A stretch of 64,000 nt of DNA from Hypericum androsaemum (GCA_963995505.1 OZ023186.1:8501570-8565569); one strand, 5' to 3'. Counted from the first letter of the stretch, positions 11,562 through 23,070 are shown. Notes: a model not told the origin generated them from the sequence alone. Numbers and translations: made by a program.

Positions 11562-11821
11562 TGTGATATCCCGAAAATGATATGTTCTGTCTGAAAGCCT
11601 TAAGTGATTTGATTAGTACTATCCATACCAACAAGGTGCACCTTCTTTTTCGGCACACATCCTGGGAGAACTTCAAGGTTAAACGCGTTTGGCCGAGAGT
11701 AGGATCAGAATGGATGACTTCCTGGGAAGTTTTCCGGGATGCATGCGAGTGAGGACAAAGCATGCTAGAAAAGACCTGTGTTGTTCTGTAAAGACAGTCG
11801 GTCAAATTACGAGGTGTTACA
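11562..11821 (+). mobile_element. Cassandra-type TRIM solo LTR
   Basis: The 260-base block starts TGTGATATCCCG and ends GAGGTGTTACA. It is flanked by perfect 5-base duplications TCAGG (11557-11561 and 11822-11826). Its middle carries a 5S rRNA-like sequence, the hallmark of Cassandra terminal-repeat retrotransposons in miniature. No internal domain or second LTR is present, which is the product expected from LTR-LTR recombination. It splits an apparent coding exon. Confidence 0.9.
11612..11745 (+). repeat. 5S rRNA-derived segment within the Cassandra LTR
   Basis: The run includes GTTTGGCCGAGAGTAG, GGATGACTTCCTGGGAAG and an upstream ACATCCTGGGAGAACTTC. These match the internal promoter (box A, intermediate element and box C) half of plant 5S rRNA with scattered changes. 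It is not a functional 5S gene: the 5' half is diverged, and it lies inside an LTR. Confidence 0.85.
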
Positions 11822-11923
11822 TCAGGATATGCTGATGTTGACGAGGCTAAAACAAGGGCCCTAAAGGACAGCAGCAATGTTCTCGTTTCCGAGGCCGATT
11901 GGGTTAACCCATCTCCAGAATAA
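11822..11923 (+). pseudogene. Exon remnant downstream of the Cassandra LTR
   Basis: After the LTR the frame reads GYADVDEAKTRALKDSSN and ends WVNPSPE followed by TAA at 11921-11923. The composition looks like real coding sequence. If the LTR and one TCAGG copy are removed the exon is continuous with the acceptor at about 11551. I do not recognise the family. Confidence 0.35.
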
Positions 11924-12385
11924 CTTCTACTGAGCAGTGGAGAAGACACACTCAGAGAAGAAATAATGTTTCGTCCATTTTCTCCAAGGCTTTTCCCGGA
12001 CATCATCGTTCTCCTCGGATACTAGCAGTGGGGTGAGTGTTGACATGTTGGGAAGCTGCTGCCAGTGTTCGTTTTGCTGACGTGACCGAACAATTTCAAA
12101 ACTTTTGCTGATGTGGCGAGTATGACATTCCGCGGACCTTCTAACATGGTTCGTTTTACTTACGTGGCCTAAACAATTTATCCGAAATAACCCTCACTCC
12201 ATACATTGCCTAATACTTAAACACCTTCCATCCTCTTACACACTGCAATGCAGCTCGTAACCACCCTTTCTGGCAAGAAAAAAGTTGCACTTACGCGATG
12301 ATGGACCCAATAGCAAAATTTTTCCAACTCTGCGGCTTCTATATATTAATTATCCTTTATTTTATCATACTGAGGTGGTGAAAAG
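11924..12385. other. No gene recognised
   Basis: The start could be 3' sequence of the exon remnant. No RNA gene, element border or conserved frame was seen in the rest. Confidence 0.4.
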
Positions 12386-12616
12386 ATGTCTGGACCGAGA
12401 CCAACCCCGACGATGGCGACGGGTGCTGCTGACACTGATACAATTCTCGGGAAACAAGTGACATGCAATGGCCAGAGCTATTCTGCCAGATCATGCGGCT
12501 TTAGGATCTCAAAAATCTATATCCGCAACATGTCTACTCAGACGAAGACTATTGGGCCGAAGTTAAAATTAGCTTTCACTATGTTAACGTGCAATGAAAC
12601 GACCATAGTCGTGTGA
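12386..12616 (+). CDS. Small hypothetical ORF
   Basis: A 76-residue frame begins MSGPRPTPTMATG and ends TCNETTIVV. The start has a reasonable context (AAAAGATGTC). A TATATATTAATT motif lies about 45 bases upstream. It is preceded and followed by noncoding AT-rich sequence, and an AG-acceptor-like site at 13208-13210 could begin a second exon, but I could not fit the phases. No domain or family is recognised. It could be a first exon or chance. Confidence 0.2.
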   Translation: MSGPRPTPTMATGAADTDTILGKQVTCNGQSYSARSCGFRISKIYIRNMSTQTKTIGPKLKLAFTMLTCNETTIVV

Positions 12617-13420
12617 GTCCATTTTCTAGCAGAGTGTCCTAATTGTACTTTGTTGTCGTACTTGTTTCAAGTAGCAACAGATTTAAATTCATATTAAAAA
12701 ATTATGTGTTTAACTCTTACGAATATAAAAGAAATCATACATGACATTGTGCTCGAGTCAAAAGTTAAAAAAAAATGCGTGGCTACTACTTTCCGGATAA
12801 ACAAATTCGACCAGATTGTTCTCCTTTAAAATTAAAAAAAAAACTGAATTGGTGGAACCCAAAACTGGTCCAACCATGTATTTTTTTTAAGAAAGAAATG
12901 AAAGAAAGACTGACAAATTCCGTATCAATCGTTTGTTTCAAATTTTTAATCGGTTTAGAATTTGTTGTGGACAAGTGTTCCTTATTTTGTATCCAATTAT
13001 AAATTATCTCCTAAAAATAGAAGGCTAAGTTTAATAATTTGTTAGTTTTCGGTATTAGGCATTAATAGTATAGGCATTAACGGTTTGCCCGGGGGCTTAT
13101 ATATATCCTGTATTTCCATACAATAATAACATGTACGTTTTATGATCAAATAACATATATTTATCATTCGCTTTGGCTGCCCTAATAAATTGATTATCTG
13201 TTAATTGCAGATGCTAAGTCTTATTTTGGGAATTTCAAGCCAAGGAATATCGACTACAAGAACCAGACTAACAGTAACAACTAGGTTTGTTGGAGCTCAA
13301 ACAGTGAACTTCATTCCTCCTCCATCGGAATATCTGGAATGTCGAACCTGTCTTCCCCGATAGTTTTGTTGATTACAGATACTGGAGATGGTAATGAAAG
13401 TCAAGGAGCACTTGAACATA
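12617..13420. other. AT-rich noncoding
   Basis: No gene is recognised. The segment after 13210 (ATGCTAAGTCTTATTTTGGG onward) has an acceptor-like start and might be a second exon of the ORF at 12386, but this is not supported by a clear frame. Confidence 0.3.
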
Positions 13421-13591
13421 CCAAGATGAATTGATGAAGTAACAAAAACACACGTGACCAAGATGAATTGATGAAGTAACAACAACACACGTGACCAAGT
13501 AACAACAACACACGTGACCAAGATGAATTGATGAAGTAACAACAACACACATGACCAAGATGAATTGATGAAGTAACAACAACACACATGA
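13421..13591. repeat. 37-base minisatellite, four full units and one shortened unit
   Basis: Units start at 13421, 13458, 13495 (shortened to 23 bases), 13518 and 13555. Each begins CCAAGATGAATTGATGAAG and ends with ACACACGTGA or ACACACATGA. The short unit lacks the first part of the motif. Three overlapping minus-strand frames here are products of the repeat, not genes. Confidence 0.95.
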
Positions 13592-14610
13592 CGGCGAAAG
13601 GTGCATGAGGATAGTGATGCACGCTGGGTCAAGCAAGAAAACATTTTGGCGAAAGCATGAAGAATACAAAACCAAGTGTCAGGTTAAGTCATTAAAGGAT
13701 ATTGATCGACATTATGATCATCCTTCTCACTGCGACTGCGACTATTATCCAGCTCTTTCAAAAGTTTAGGTGTCACCTGGAATCCAAAGGTGGATAAAAA
13801 TATAAGATAACAGTAGTCTTTTGAGTGTGTGGGAGAGAGACCAAGAAGCCCTCAAAGAGCAATTCCACTTAAATATCTTTGTAATATTTTCACTTATCAA
13901 AAGTAACTATTCTTACTAATTTATGCTTCTGCTTTTTGAGCAGCGTTTCTTCCTTCAGCAATTCATTCTTATACCTGCACACATTTCGCACCAGAATTGT
14001 AAGTTAGAAGGTCAGACAGTAACCAAAACAACACTAAGTCATTTGTCTCAAAATAACGTAAACATGGTAGGGGTGTGGCATAAAAGACTGCAAAAAAAGT
14101 GAATTGGGTTTTTTTCGCAGAATGAAAAAAGAAAAAGGAAAAAAAAAAGAAGCAATTGGCAGAACAGAGTAAGGAATTTCCAACATCTGACACCATTGGG
14201 AATTTTTTTTAACGGAAAACCAGGACGAGAAAGGTTAATACAGGTGAACTTCCGGAATACGCTTCTCGACAGATGCCCTTTGCTAGTGTAGGTGAACTTT
14301 TGGTTTGAACTAACGCATGACGTTGACAAGATGGTCAAGTCGAAAGTGACTTTTTATCTCAAAACTAAAGTCATCAATATGTATCAAGCAATTAAGCCCA
14401 ATCATCAGGAAACCCACTCCCACCGCAAACATAAGACAAATCAGGATCGCCTTTGGAGACCTTAAACAAATACCAGAGTAAACAAGCAAGAACAGACCAT
14501 TCATGGTTAAGATTAGTTGACTGTATTGAAAAAATGAATCCATTTAAAGATACATGACCAGAATCTAGGAAGCTCAATGAAAAAAGGTACATAATCTCAC
14601 CAACCTTTAC
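13592..14610. other. No gene recognised
   Basis: Mixed noncoding sequence with several A- and T-runs. Frames on the minus strand at 14048-14543 do not resemble any family. Confidence 0.4.
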
Positions 14611-14752
14611 ATGAAAGGCAAGGAGTGATTGGTGCCATATCACAGGCATTACTCTCGTATCATGACGGAATCTCATTAAATGTGCAAGCACATCATCAAC
14701 GACAAGATAAGGCAAGGCATATTTCTTTTCCAAAAGAAGCTTGATGAAATAA
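14611..14752 (-). pseudogene. Bystin (BYSL/Enp1) exon
   Basis: On the minus strand, between an AG acceptor (TTTGCAG) and a GTAAAG donor, the exon reads YFIKLLLEKKYALPY, then LAHLMRF and RVMPVIWHQSLLAF. This is the conserved C-terminal core of bystin, the nucleolar 40S ribosome biogenesis factor. Substitutions at usually invariant positions (for example ALVAHF changed to DVLAHL) point to decay. I could not find the neighbouring bystin exons on either side, so I treat it as an isolated relic rather than a gene. Confidence 0.7.
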
Positions 14753-16444
14753 CTGCAAACATCAAACATATCGACAGTTCAATCAATTCCAGGTCATACC
14801 CCAACACAGATCAGCATTGTGGAAGTTTCAAGAAATTAGCAAGGATTCACACACAGAATGAGCATATGCATTTACCAATTCTGTAATTGCCTTGAACAGT
14901 TTCTAGAGACTTGAGCAGTGAAAAAGTCACATTCAAGAATGATAGTTTAAAAACGTCACGCTCGAGAACAACAGCTACAATTGAAGATACCAGTCAAAAA
15001 TACTGGCACTCTCTTCCGCAACAGAATGACATCATAAGCACAGCTTTGATGCATGATTACAAAAAGCTTCAACCATGAATTAATAGTGAAAAAATTACTC
15101 AGTTTTACGTGAACTTGGAAGGAAAAAAAAAATCAACAAATGCTGTAATCCAAATGCATGGGGAAAAAAATACCAAGCTTCGCTACAACCTCATCTGGGA
15201 TGCTGAAGAAAAAAAAAATGCAATTTTACCTAGGGGCCAGTACAACGAACTTCTTTTAACACTCACATAAGGACCTTAGTTTTACATTAAGAATCAAAAA
15301 CCGGTTCAAAGCCACTCCAGGCTCCTCATGTACCAGTAGATTTGTCATTAAGGTTGTTACATGTAAAAGCAGTATGTAATGAACACAAGAATAAAAGCTC
15401 CAACTATCAATTTGAAGATTAATTCATGCTTCACTGAGCAAATCAATTTCTGCAAGCTTCAACAGTGCAAATTCATAAAAGTTTAAAGACTGCAATTTCA
15501 AAAAAAGGGTCCTTTTTTCAGGGGATGCAAAATGGATCTTTTTGATGTTAATGGAGACTTGGAGGATGCATTCAAGTTTCCAAATGAGTATTCTTGAATC
15601 CTAACTGACTAGCTTGATAGATGTAGGAAACTTATATTTAGCGAGAAGCAATTTTGCTCGAGGACATAACACAGTAATTGCTAAGTGATAAATCAAATCA
15701 GAAGCAATCGAGTGACCGTTGTCTCATGCCCAAACACGGAACTTTGAGGCAATCATTTGTTATCACATGAAACTCAAGGCTTATTGTACCAGTTATACAT
15801 GCACCAAACAGGCTTAACTTTCTCCAATTGTCACCTTCAGATCAGGGAAAAAAATAAAATTCCAGATAACAATATTTAAACAAACTTTGAATGAAGCATT
15901 GGAATCTGAATGACACTTCCAACAATGACAGCTTTCCTGAGATTGCGGGCTCCTGACTACACATCAATGAGTTTTAACATAAAACAAACGTGAAAAGAAA
16001 ATGGACCATCTTAGATTGGAAGAAGTGTTTTGAGTGCAAGTAGCAGGGTGAATGGCATATTCCATTTGTGAAATGCTAAAGATTGGCAGGTACGGTGTTT
16101 TGCTGGGGTCTTTTACAAGGCGGACGTCAGGGAAGGGATCGGATAAGTGGCTTGGAAGGGAGAAAATTGGTTATGATTACATCAAAAGTAAGTATCAGAA
16201 CCATTTTACAGAAGTACCTTGAGAGTGATTACCTCTGGGTCAAGCTCGAAAGAGAGGAAACGCAGTGGGGAAAGGCAGAGAGAGAGAGAGAGAGAGTACA
16301 CGTGGCAAGTTCTGTTGTTTTTATATTCAAATACAAAATAGACATAACAAACAGATGAAGTAGAAATTTGACTCGTCACATCAAAGAAGAACCGTTCTTC
16401 CCCCCCGCCCCCACAAAAAAAACAACAGCTTCTTGACCAAGAAG
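14753..16444. other. Noncoding; no gene recognised
   Basis: Contains scattered A-runs and, near 16279-16300, a GA-dinucleotide run in the putative leader of the next gene. If the bystin exon belonged to a minus-strand gene, its upstream exons would lie here, but none was found. Confidence 0.35.
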
Positions 16445-17838
16445 ATGCACACACACAAGAGTTTTCCCCCGAGCGTGGGAAAGGAGTTCGTGAAGAAAAT
16501 GGCTGACGCCGCCTCAACTGGGACCAGAAGCACCGTGCGCGCTGCAAGTTCGTGGATCATCGAAAACGAAAAGTACATTGATGCGCTCGGAGAAGCCATC
16601 AAGATACAGTTTCTTAACGCATATAGCGCAGCCAGGATGGAGCGCATCCTATATGTCGTCAGCGACACCCTTTTTCTATGGTAAGGGTTCTTGTTCATTT
16701 CTTGGTACTGGTGCTTCGATAAAATAATAACCTGCAGAGACCAATATTTACATGTTAGGGATGATGGGTTTCCAATGTTTAGGGCCCCTGCTCTCCTTAT
16801 CAGATCATTAAGCTCATATTAGCCTCTAGTCACTATCATTATCATGGGGCAATTTGAATCTTTAATCCTATTAAAACAAGAGTTACTTCCATTTCTTGGT
16901 ACTGGTATAGGGCACTGATAAAATAATAACCTGCAGAGACCAATCTCATATTTCTGGGGCAATTTACATGTTAGGAATGATGGGTTTCAATGTTTAGGAC
17001 TCTCCTGCTCTTTGTAGATGATGAATCTCTCAAATTCCTTACATCAAAGCCTGTGGTTCAAATTAGACAGAATCAACCGTTTCGAATTGGCATTGATAAA
17101 ATAATAACCTGCAGAGATATAAAATAATAACCTGCAGAGACCAATCTCATATCTCTGGGGCAATTTACATGTTAGGGATGATGGTTTTCAATGTTTAGGA
17201 CTCCTGCTCTCATTATTAGATCATTAAGCTCATAAAGAGACTACTTCCATTTTGTAACTTAATATCATCTTTTACACAGCGCCATGAACAGAAAACGGGC
17301 TGCATTAACAAGAAAGCGTAAGCGAGAGGAAGATGCTAACGTCGTCATAGATGCGCTGAAGCCAGTGATAGGGTACCTTGTCTCTAAGGCATCCGAAACA
17401 CCTGCAATCAGAACTGGCGTGCAAAAGGTACTCACGATGATGGAGAACAAGAAAGTCTACAATGCACACACCCTCGCGGCGTTCAGGGCTGAGGTGGAGG
17501 GTGTTCTACCTCCCCCTCAGCCCCAAGCTGTTCTCCCTGAGCCACAAGCTCCTCCCGCTCAGCCAGGAGCTGTTCTTCCTGAGCCAGGAGCTGTTCTTCC
17601 CCAGCCACGAATGATTCTTCCCCAGCCACTAGCTGTTCAGCCTCAACCTTACCCCTACCCTACCCCTCAATTCATCTACCCATACCCTCCACCATTCATC
17701 TACCCCTACATCTACCCCTACCCTGCATCATATCCCCCTTACGCTCCATCCTATCCAACCCCCTCCTACTACAATAACCCTCCTGAGATGATGCACCCTC
17801 AACCTCCTGCCGGACAGGAGAATCAAGAGCAGACATAA
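16445..17838 (+). CDS. Two-exon proline/tyrosine-rich protein of unknown function
   Basis: Exon 1 ends at 16680 with a GTAAGG donor, and exon 2 runs 17280-17838 after an ACACAG acceptor. The split codon (TG plus C) restores one frame into AMNRKRAAL. The first in-frame ATG is 16445. An internal ATG at 16499 (AAAATGGCTG) has the better plant start context and gives MADAASTG. From 16445 the product is about 264 residues. It has an N-terminal helical part (SSWIIENEKYIDALGEAIK), a basic KRKREE patch that could act in nuclear targeting, a central segment, then a tail of LPEP/LPQP repeats and a YPYP-rich run ending NQEQT. I do not recognise the family. Canonical splicing and an uninterrupted frame suggest a real gene. 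Expression is not shown by the sequence. Confidence 0.65.
16700..17240. repeat. Three diverged tandem copies inside the intron
   Basis: Copies begin at about 16720, 16918 and 17095. Each has AAAATAATAACCTGCAGAGA, then CAATTTACATGTTAGG or a close variant, then TGATGG and CCTGCTCTC. The copies differ by small indels, and the third starts with a doubled CCTGCAGAGA. The repeat explains most of the intron between the two exons of the proline-rich gene. Confidence 0.85.
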
Positions 17839-18033
17839 ATGATACTGAGCAGCGGATATAAATAGGCCGATAGACTTGTGTCCTCAATTTGATACTGCTG
17901 TTGTTTCCTAAATAGGCACATAGACTCATATCCTGCATTTGATAGTACTGCTGTATCCTAAATGATAATGAGCAGCAGATATAAATAGGCAGATAGACTT
18001 GTATCGTGCATTTGCTAGTACTGTTGCTTCCTA
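17836..18033. repeat. Tandem repeat in the 3' UTR of the proline-rich gene
   Basis: Three units at about 17836, 17910 (shortened) and 17961 share AGATATAAATAGGC, then ATAGACTTGT, then TACTGCTGTT...TCCT. The first unit overlaps the stop codon. They lie where the 3' UTR should be. Confidence 0.8.
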
Positions 18034-20363
18034 CGGCAATTGTTTAGGAGCTTTTATACTACTATTGATTCCTAGGGCAAATAAGCTTTTCAGTCATTAA
18101 TATACCAGATACTTGTTACTGTCAGACAGAAGGGCTTCACATGCCATTGACAAACTAAATCAAGAGGATTACATATGCAAGCAACAACCACATCAGTTTA
18201 CAAAGGACTCACGGAAGTTTAGCATACATCACCATGCTTATTTCATTCAGAATTGGTAGTTGATATCCATCTTTACTTATCTGTCATCAAGTTGCTACAG
18301 TTTTCATCACAACATATATAAACTTGCAGATTGAAGCATACAGTCTATCCCGCTTGGATTGTAACCGTTGCATTACAATGGACGTATGAGTCCGCATAAA
18401 ACAGAACACGCTGTTTTCATCGTAATGCATGCGCAAGGATGATTTTCGATCCGAAGAACAAAGCTCCATTAGATATAGAGAAAGAGACGGGTGTGACAGC
18501 TGAGTAAGTAAAAGCTGATACCTAGAAATGGTGTTCGATCATAGACTGGAATATGGAAGCACCGTACATCAAGTACCCTGCACCGTACGTAAAAGATTGT
18601 GTTACTATTTCACCTCTTTAAGATGTACAATGCTATGCTTCATAAATTGTCGCCAGTTTTGCATTAATCTTAGAACAGCCTCTAAAAAATAAAACTTTCA
18701 CTACCGCAAACAAAGTAGACATAGAGTCACTTACTTTCCTAGAGCTTTGTGGTGTAGAACACAAGTCCCAAGCCAACACCATCAAAGCCTGCTTCCAGCA
18801 AAAGTTGTCATAAAAAATCTCCAAAATATGGTAGGACAAAATACATTCAAGTTCTTGCAACCAAGACTTTGTATGCGGTATGAATTATATCACATTCAGT
18901 CAGCACAGCAATTACCCGTTAAGAACAGAAGAACTGGAGAACCCTTCAAGCCTTTGAAATCACATCTTTCATCCACTTTCAGATGAGAAAACAATACAAA
19001 CAGGTAAACCAAAAAGAGGGTTTTCCATCATTCAGCTCATAGATCAGAAGAGATAATCAGATAACAACAAATCAAAAGTCTCCCCAACCACAGCCTAATC
19101 ATATACTTACTACCAATAAATCTAACAAAAATCTGATCATATCTAAACAAAATGCAGAATCAGACTGGCACAAACAAAACCCCCAAAATTTAAAGACGAA
19201 AAAAAAAAAGGCACCCACTTGAGAGAATATACCAAAGAACCCACCTTTGACTGAATCCAACTGACCCCTAATAATCAAATCACTCATTAAAAAAAACATT
19301 TCCAACAAACCAAGTAAAGGGTAAGGAGAGATACTAAATCTCTTACAAAGAAAAACGAGCCTCTCGGAGTACCTTACCTCTGTTCTGTGTTATATGGCGG
19401 ATTCCCCCCCAATCTCTCTCTTGTGAAAACCCTAGATCACAAACCATCAATTCAGCCCCCAATCCGCTATATAACAACGAATCCCCTCCGTATAGAGAGA
19501 GAAATTGGAAGGACAAGGATAGTTGGGAGAGGAAAGGAGACACATTGAGTTAAATGTTTCGAGATGGGACAGGTTGGTTGGGTTACGCAACCATCTCTCT
19601 CCTCTAAGTAAAGCTGACTCGGATAAGATGCGGACACAGAGTTCTGTTCCGGTCGTTTCCTTCCGCTTGAGCTTAAAGTCATCACGTGCGCGGCACGAGT
19701 GTTGTCGTCGTCGTCGTCGTCGTCGTCGTGTCTGAGCTGGTCGTTTGTCCCTTCAACGACAGGTTTCGTCACTCGCGCTACGTCTTTGAATCATCTGCTG
19801 CCACGCTTAAACCAATGGCCCACTTTTAAATGACTAATTTTTTTTTTATTTGGACCAAACTAACTTAAGGACTTGCTAAATTTTTTATTATTTCTTATCA
19901 CGCACAACTTATTATATGAAATTTAAAAAAGGGTAAAATCCTAATGCAATAAAGTTTTTACTACAGTACATCCCAATTACGTTCAGGATTAGCCTTTCCA
20001 AAAAATATATATTTAAAACAGGAATTAATCGGCTCTATTTTATATTCAACTGTAAAATTGAAGACATTAGATATGTATGTTTTGTATACGTATAAACAAG
20101 TTCATCAATCTTGTAAGTAACAATATGATAATCTATATTCAGATTCTCTTTCTTGAGTTACTTAAAAAAAAGTTATTTTCATTATTTACTTGTTTTTGTC
20201 TTACACAGTTACACTACTTAATATCTAGTCTATTTGAACTCGAAATTTAATTAAATTAGAACAACTTTCTCGTAATTGTTGGTAAATATGTGCTTTGGTA
20301 AATCTTGTAAGTGGTATGTAGACCTAGAAGCGCACATTAGTCGTAGTCATAAGGAACGTTTAT
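18034..20363. other. Noncoding, possible 5' end of a minus-strand transcript; CGT microsatellite
   Basis: Around 19340-19540 the minus strand looks like a leader with a good donor (CAGAG then GTAAGG, near 19375), but no coding exon could be tied to it. Minus-strand FDGVGLGLVFYTTKL followed by a stop at about 18743-18790 could be a last exon of an unknown membrane protein. A (CGT)n run lies at 19703-19731 and produces a chance poly-Asp frame on the minus strand. About 20090-20560 is a duplicate of 52520-52810. Confidence 0.35.
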
Positions 20364-20486
20364 GACCAACTCATGTATAGTCTGTGGATACGGTATCAGT
20401 CTTTAAGCATGAGATGGGAGGATCGAATCTCATAACCGTCTAAGATCCTAAATTGTATAAATAATTTAAATTTCACCCAAAAAAAA
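20364..20486 (+). mobile_element. tRNA-derived SINE with target duplication
   Basis: The insert ends in an A-run and is flanked by 15-base duplications ATAAGGAACGTTTAT (20349-20363 and 20487-20501). It contains a B-box-like GGATCGAATCTC, with an A-box-like stretch upstream. The paralogous sequence near 52740 lacks the insert and reads straight through. Confidence 0.75.
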
Positions 20487-21308
20487 ATAAGGAACGTTTA
20501 TTTAAGCCATAACTAGATTTGACACGTTGCAGCATTAATGATCTACAGAAACGAACATCTTCACCACAGTATTCTTCGTGGGATCTTTTCATACTCTTTT
20601 CTTGTTTTCAATTTCATGAATTGAATGGTCTCTTCCTTCTTTTATCCCAAGATTCCTAACAGTGTGACCCCATTTTTTCAGAGTAAGCAGATATGGTGAT
20701 GGTTGTTTTATCGGCTATGACCAGAAACCGAAGTGCAAGTGAGTCTGAAACGGTAGAAAATTAGTCTATCTTGGTTAGTTTTCCTGTCAAGATGCTGGCT
20801 ACCTTGCACCAGTTAGCGGAAAAGGTCATTAATTATTTTGTCGAGGCTCGGTGCTGAATGAAGCTGTTTATTGCCATTTCTATGTTACTTGTTCAGATGC
20901 CCAAAGCCGGTGGATGTTCACCTGTCTACTCAAAAATAGGCAAATGGGTTTCAACCGTTGCACACGCTCTTGTTTCTTTTTAACCAAAGTATTACTGTTT
21001 ACGTTCTTTGTTTCCATATGTTCGGTTTGTTGTCCATACACATCGTGCCACCGTAGACAGTTCTCAAGGGTAGGATATTTAGCTTTGGATCTTTTCGTGT
21101 TACAGACAAAAGAATGTCATAGTATCACCGCTGGATGATTTGGCAAAGACAGCACATGTTTTCATTATCTGTTTGTTTGTTATATTCTTTATATAAATCC
21201 TTATTCCCAAAAGTGTCTAGAAGGCGACCCTTAAAATTTGTTTATTATAAGGGCATTCTTTAATAGATTGGAGATCTGTTGAATTACCTATGATTTCTAT
21301 GCTCACTC
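20487..21308. other. No gene recognised
   Basis: Continues the duplicate of 52.7-52.8 kb up to about 20560, then single-copy noncoding sequence. A 95-residue frame at 20851-21138 shows no family resemblance. Confidence 0.4.
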
Positions 21309-22560
21309 ATGGAGTTTTTATCTATTGCAGGCTCATGTGGCTTATGCACTTCAGATCCCCAACAAGAAATTGGTAACATCTCTGCTACTTCATTTACTGT
21401 TTTTAAGCATGATCATAGTTGTTGGGTTATTGATTCTGGTGCCAGTCACTATATGACTTTTAATGGTGAGAGAATTGAAACTAGAAAATGACTTGTCTAA
21501 AGTGTCTGTTGCTAATGGTGATAATCGTTCCATAACTGGCATAGGAAAGAAGAAGTTTTTTAACTCAAATTTTAAATCTGATATTTTACTAATCAAAAAA
21601 CTAACTGCCAAACTGCTTTCAGTTGGTGCAATTACAAAAAACCTAGATTGTAGAGTGATTTTTGAACCAAAATCTGTATTTTTTCAAGACATGAAAACAG
21701 GGAACATGATTGGTAAAAGAAAGATGAAGAATGGGCTTTATTCTCTTGATGATGGAATGATTAGGACCATTTTGGTTTCATCCACTCAAAGTAGGATTGA
21801 AGCTGCTTTGTGTGCGTCCACTCAATGCAATCCTGAAGATTGGCACAATAGATTATGCCATCCTTCTGATGTGATCTTAAACAAGTTTTTGCCTTGTAAC
21901 CAGCCCATTTTCTCTAACTGTACTAGTTATAAAATGGCTAAATCTTGAAAATATTTCATGATTCTACTACTGAATATTTTAAGCCATTTGTCTTAATACA
22001 TTCTGATTGATGAACTTCTTCTACTTTATCTTATGATGACTAAGTATTTTATTACTTTCACTGATCGGTTCACTAAAACTACCTGGATTTATCTTATTAA
22101 AAATAAAACTGAAGTTCTTAGTATGTTTGAGGAGTTCAGAAAGATGGTTTCAAATCAGTTTCACAAACACATTAAAGTCCTAAGCACTCACAATGGTACT
22201 GAATACCTTCACATGTCTAATTTACTAAAAGATTTGGGTATTACCCATCAAAAGTCCTGCGCCTACACATCCCAACAAAATGGGGTGGCTGAGAGAAAGA
22301 ACAGGCACCTTCTGAAAGTTGCTAGGGCAATTCATTTTGAAAGAAATGTCCCAAAGACCTACTAGTCTGATGCTATGTAAACAGCTTGCTACCTATTTAA
22401 TAGAACTCCAACAAGTACCTCAAGTTCAAAGCACCTTTAGAGGTCCTTCTGCAAAGAAGAATGAACCTAGATCATGTAAGGACCTATGGTTGTGTATGTT
22501 TTGCTTTAATTCCAAAGATTAGAAGGGATAAACTGTGCATGCTTCTCCCGGGGCTACTGT
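21309..22560 (+). mobile_element. Ty1/copia pol relic (protease to integrase)
   Basis: Order on the plus strand: aspartic protease (CWVIDSGASHYMT, 21420-21460), a frameshift, the region VSVANGDNRSITGIGKK, the pre-integrase motif WHNRLCHPS (21841 on), then integrase (FTDRFTKTTWIY, HNGTEYLH, TSQQNGVAERKNRHLLKVARA) and, in another frame, HVRTYGCVCFALIPKIRRDK. Stops and shifts at about 21465, 21950 and 22363 break it. No LTR, reverse transcriptase or RNase H is present. This is a different lineage member and opposite strand from the copia at 4888-6178. Confidence 0.9.
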
Positions 22561-22599
22561 GTCCTCCAGTCCCGTGTGATCGGTCCAGAGAGGTTGTTC

Positions 22600-22814
22600 G
22601 TTAATTTAATGGTATAACAAAATAAAATCTACTTGTGAGAACTACCAAATCTTTGACGTTAAGTCCTTTTTTTAAAATTAGAGATTTGATCGGTGAGGTT
22701 GCCAAATGTTGAAGGTAGGTTACGGTTTGCATCACTAATGTTTGCTTTAGTGGAGTCTTTGCGGCCCAGGAACACAGTCCAAGTGCTACCACCAAACTGA
22801 ATATTTTACAACAA

Positions 22815-22856
<42 letters not shown>

Positions 22857-23070
22857 GTGGTGAAATTACTAAAATAAGAGAATTAGAATACATTTGAAGA
22901 GTTAGAATTTTATATCAACAGATGTTAACTTTCTTGTTTCTTAGTTGATTCAACCAAGCTTAGATTTATGATATTTGAACCAATTATATTTGTTTGTGTG
23001 TATGTCAAATTTCACAGGGAACTTAAAACGATATAATAGACATTAGATGAATTTGATGAGTTCAGTTAAT
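22600..23070 (-). pseudogene. Class III peroxidase exon 3 with adjacent intron 2 (fragment)
   Basis: The minus strand reads FGGSTWTVFLGRKDSTKANI (22740-22800) then SDANRNLPSTFGNLTDQI, followed by a one-base shift and TKDLVVLT. The adjoining 22850-23070 matches intron 2 of the other copies. It is a stranded exon with no neighbouring exons, placed directly after the copia relic. Confidence 0.85.
22820..22848. repeat. (AT)n microsatellite
   Basis: Pure AT dinucleotide run in the peroxidase-derived intron. Shorter AT runs sit at the same intron position in other copies (for example 62402-62418). Confidence 0.9.

Noticed and set aside
11612..11745. A functional 5S rRNA gene
   Set aside because: Only part of the molecule is conserved, many promoter-box bases differ, and the segment lies inside a TG...CA LTR with a 5-base target duplication. 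It is Cassandra-derived.
13297..13675. Three overlapping minus-strand ORFs with repeated peptide
   Set aside because: All three frames are produced by the 37-base minisatellite, and no frame is favoured.
19467..19772. Minus-strand ORF with a poly-Asp run
   Set aside because: The Asp run is the (CGT)n microsatellite read in one frame. There is no family resemblance, and the region looks like a leader or promoter.
21309..22560. That the copia relics at 4.9-6.2 and 21.3-22.6 kb are halves of one element
   Set aside because: They are on opposite strands, 15 kb apart, with unrelated genes between, and each is truncated independently. No overlap or shared LTR was found.
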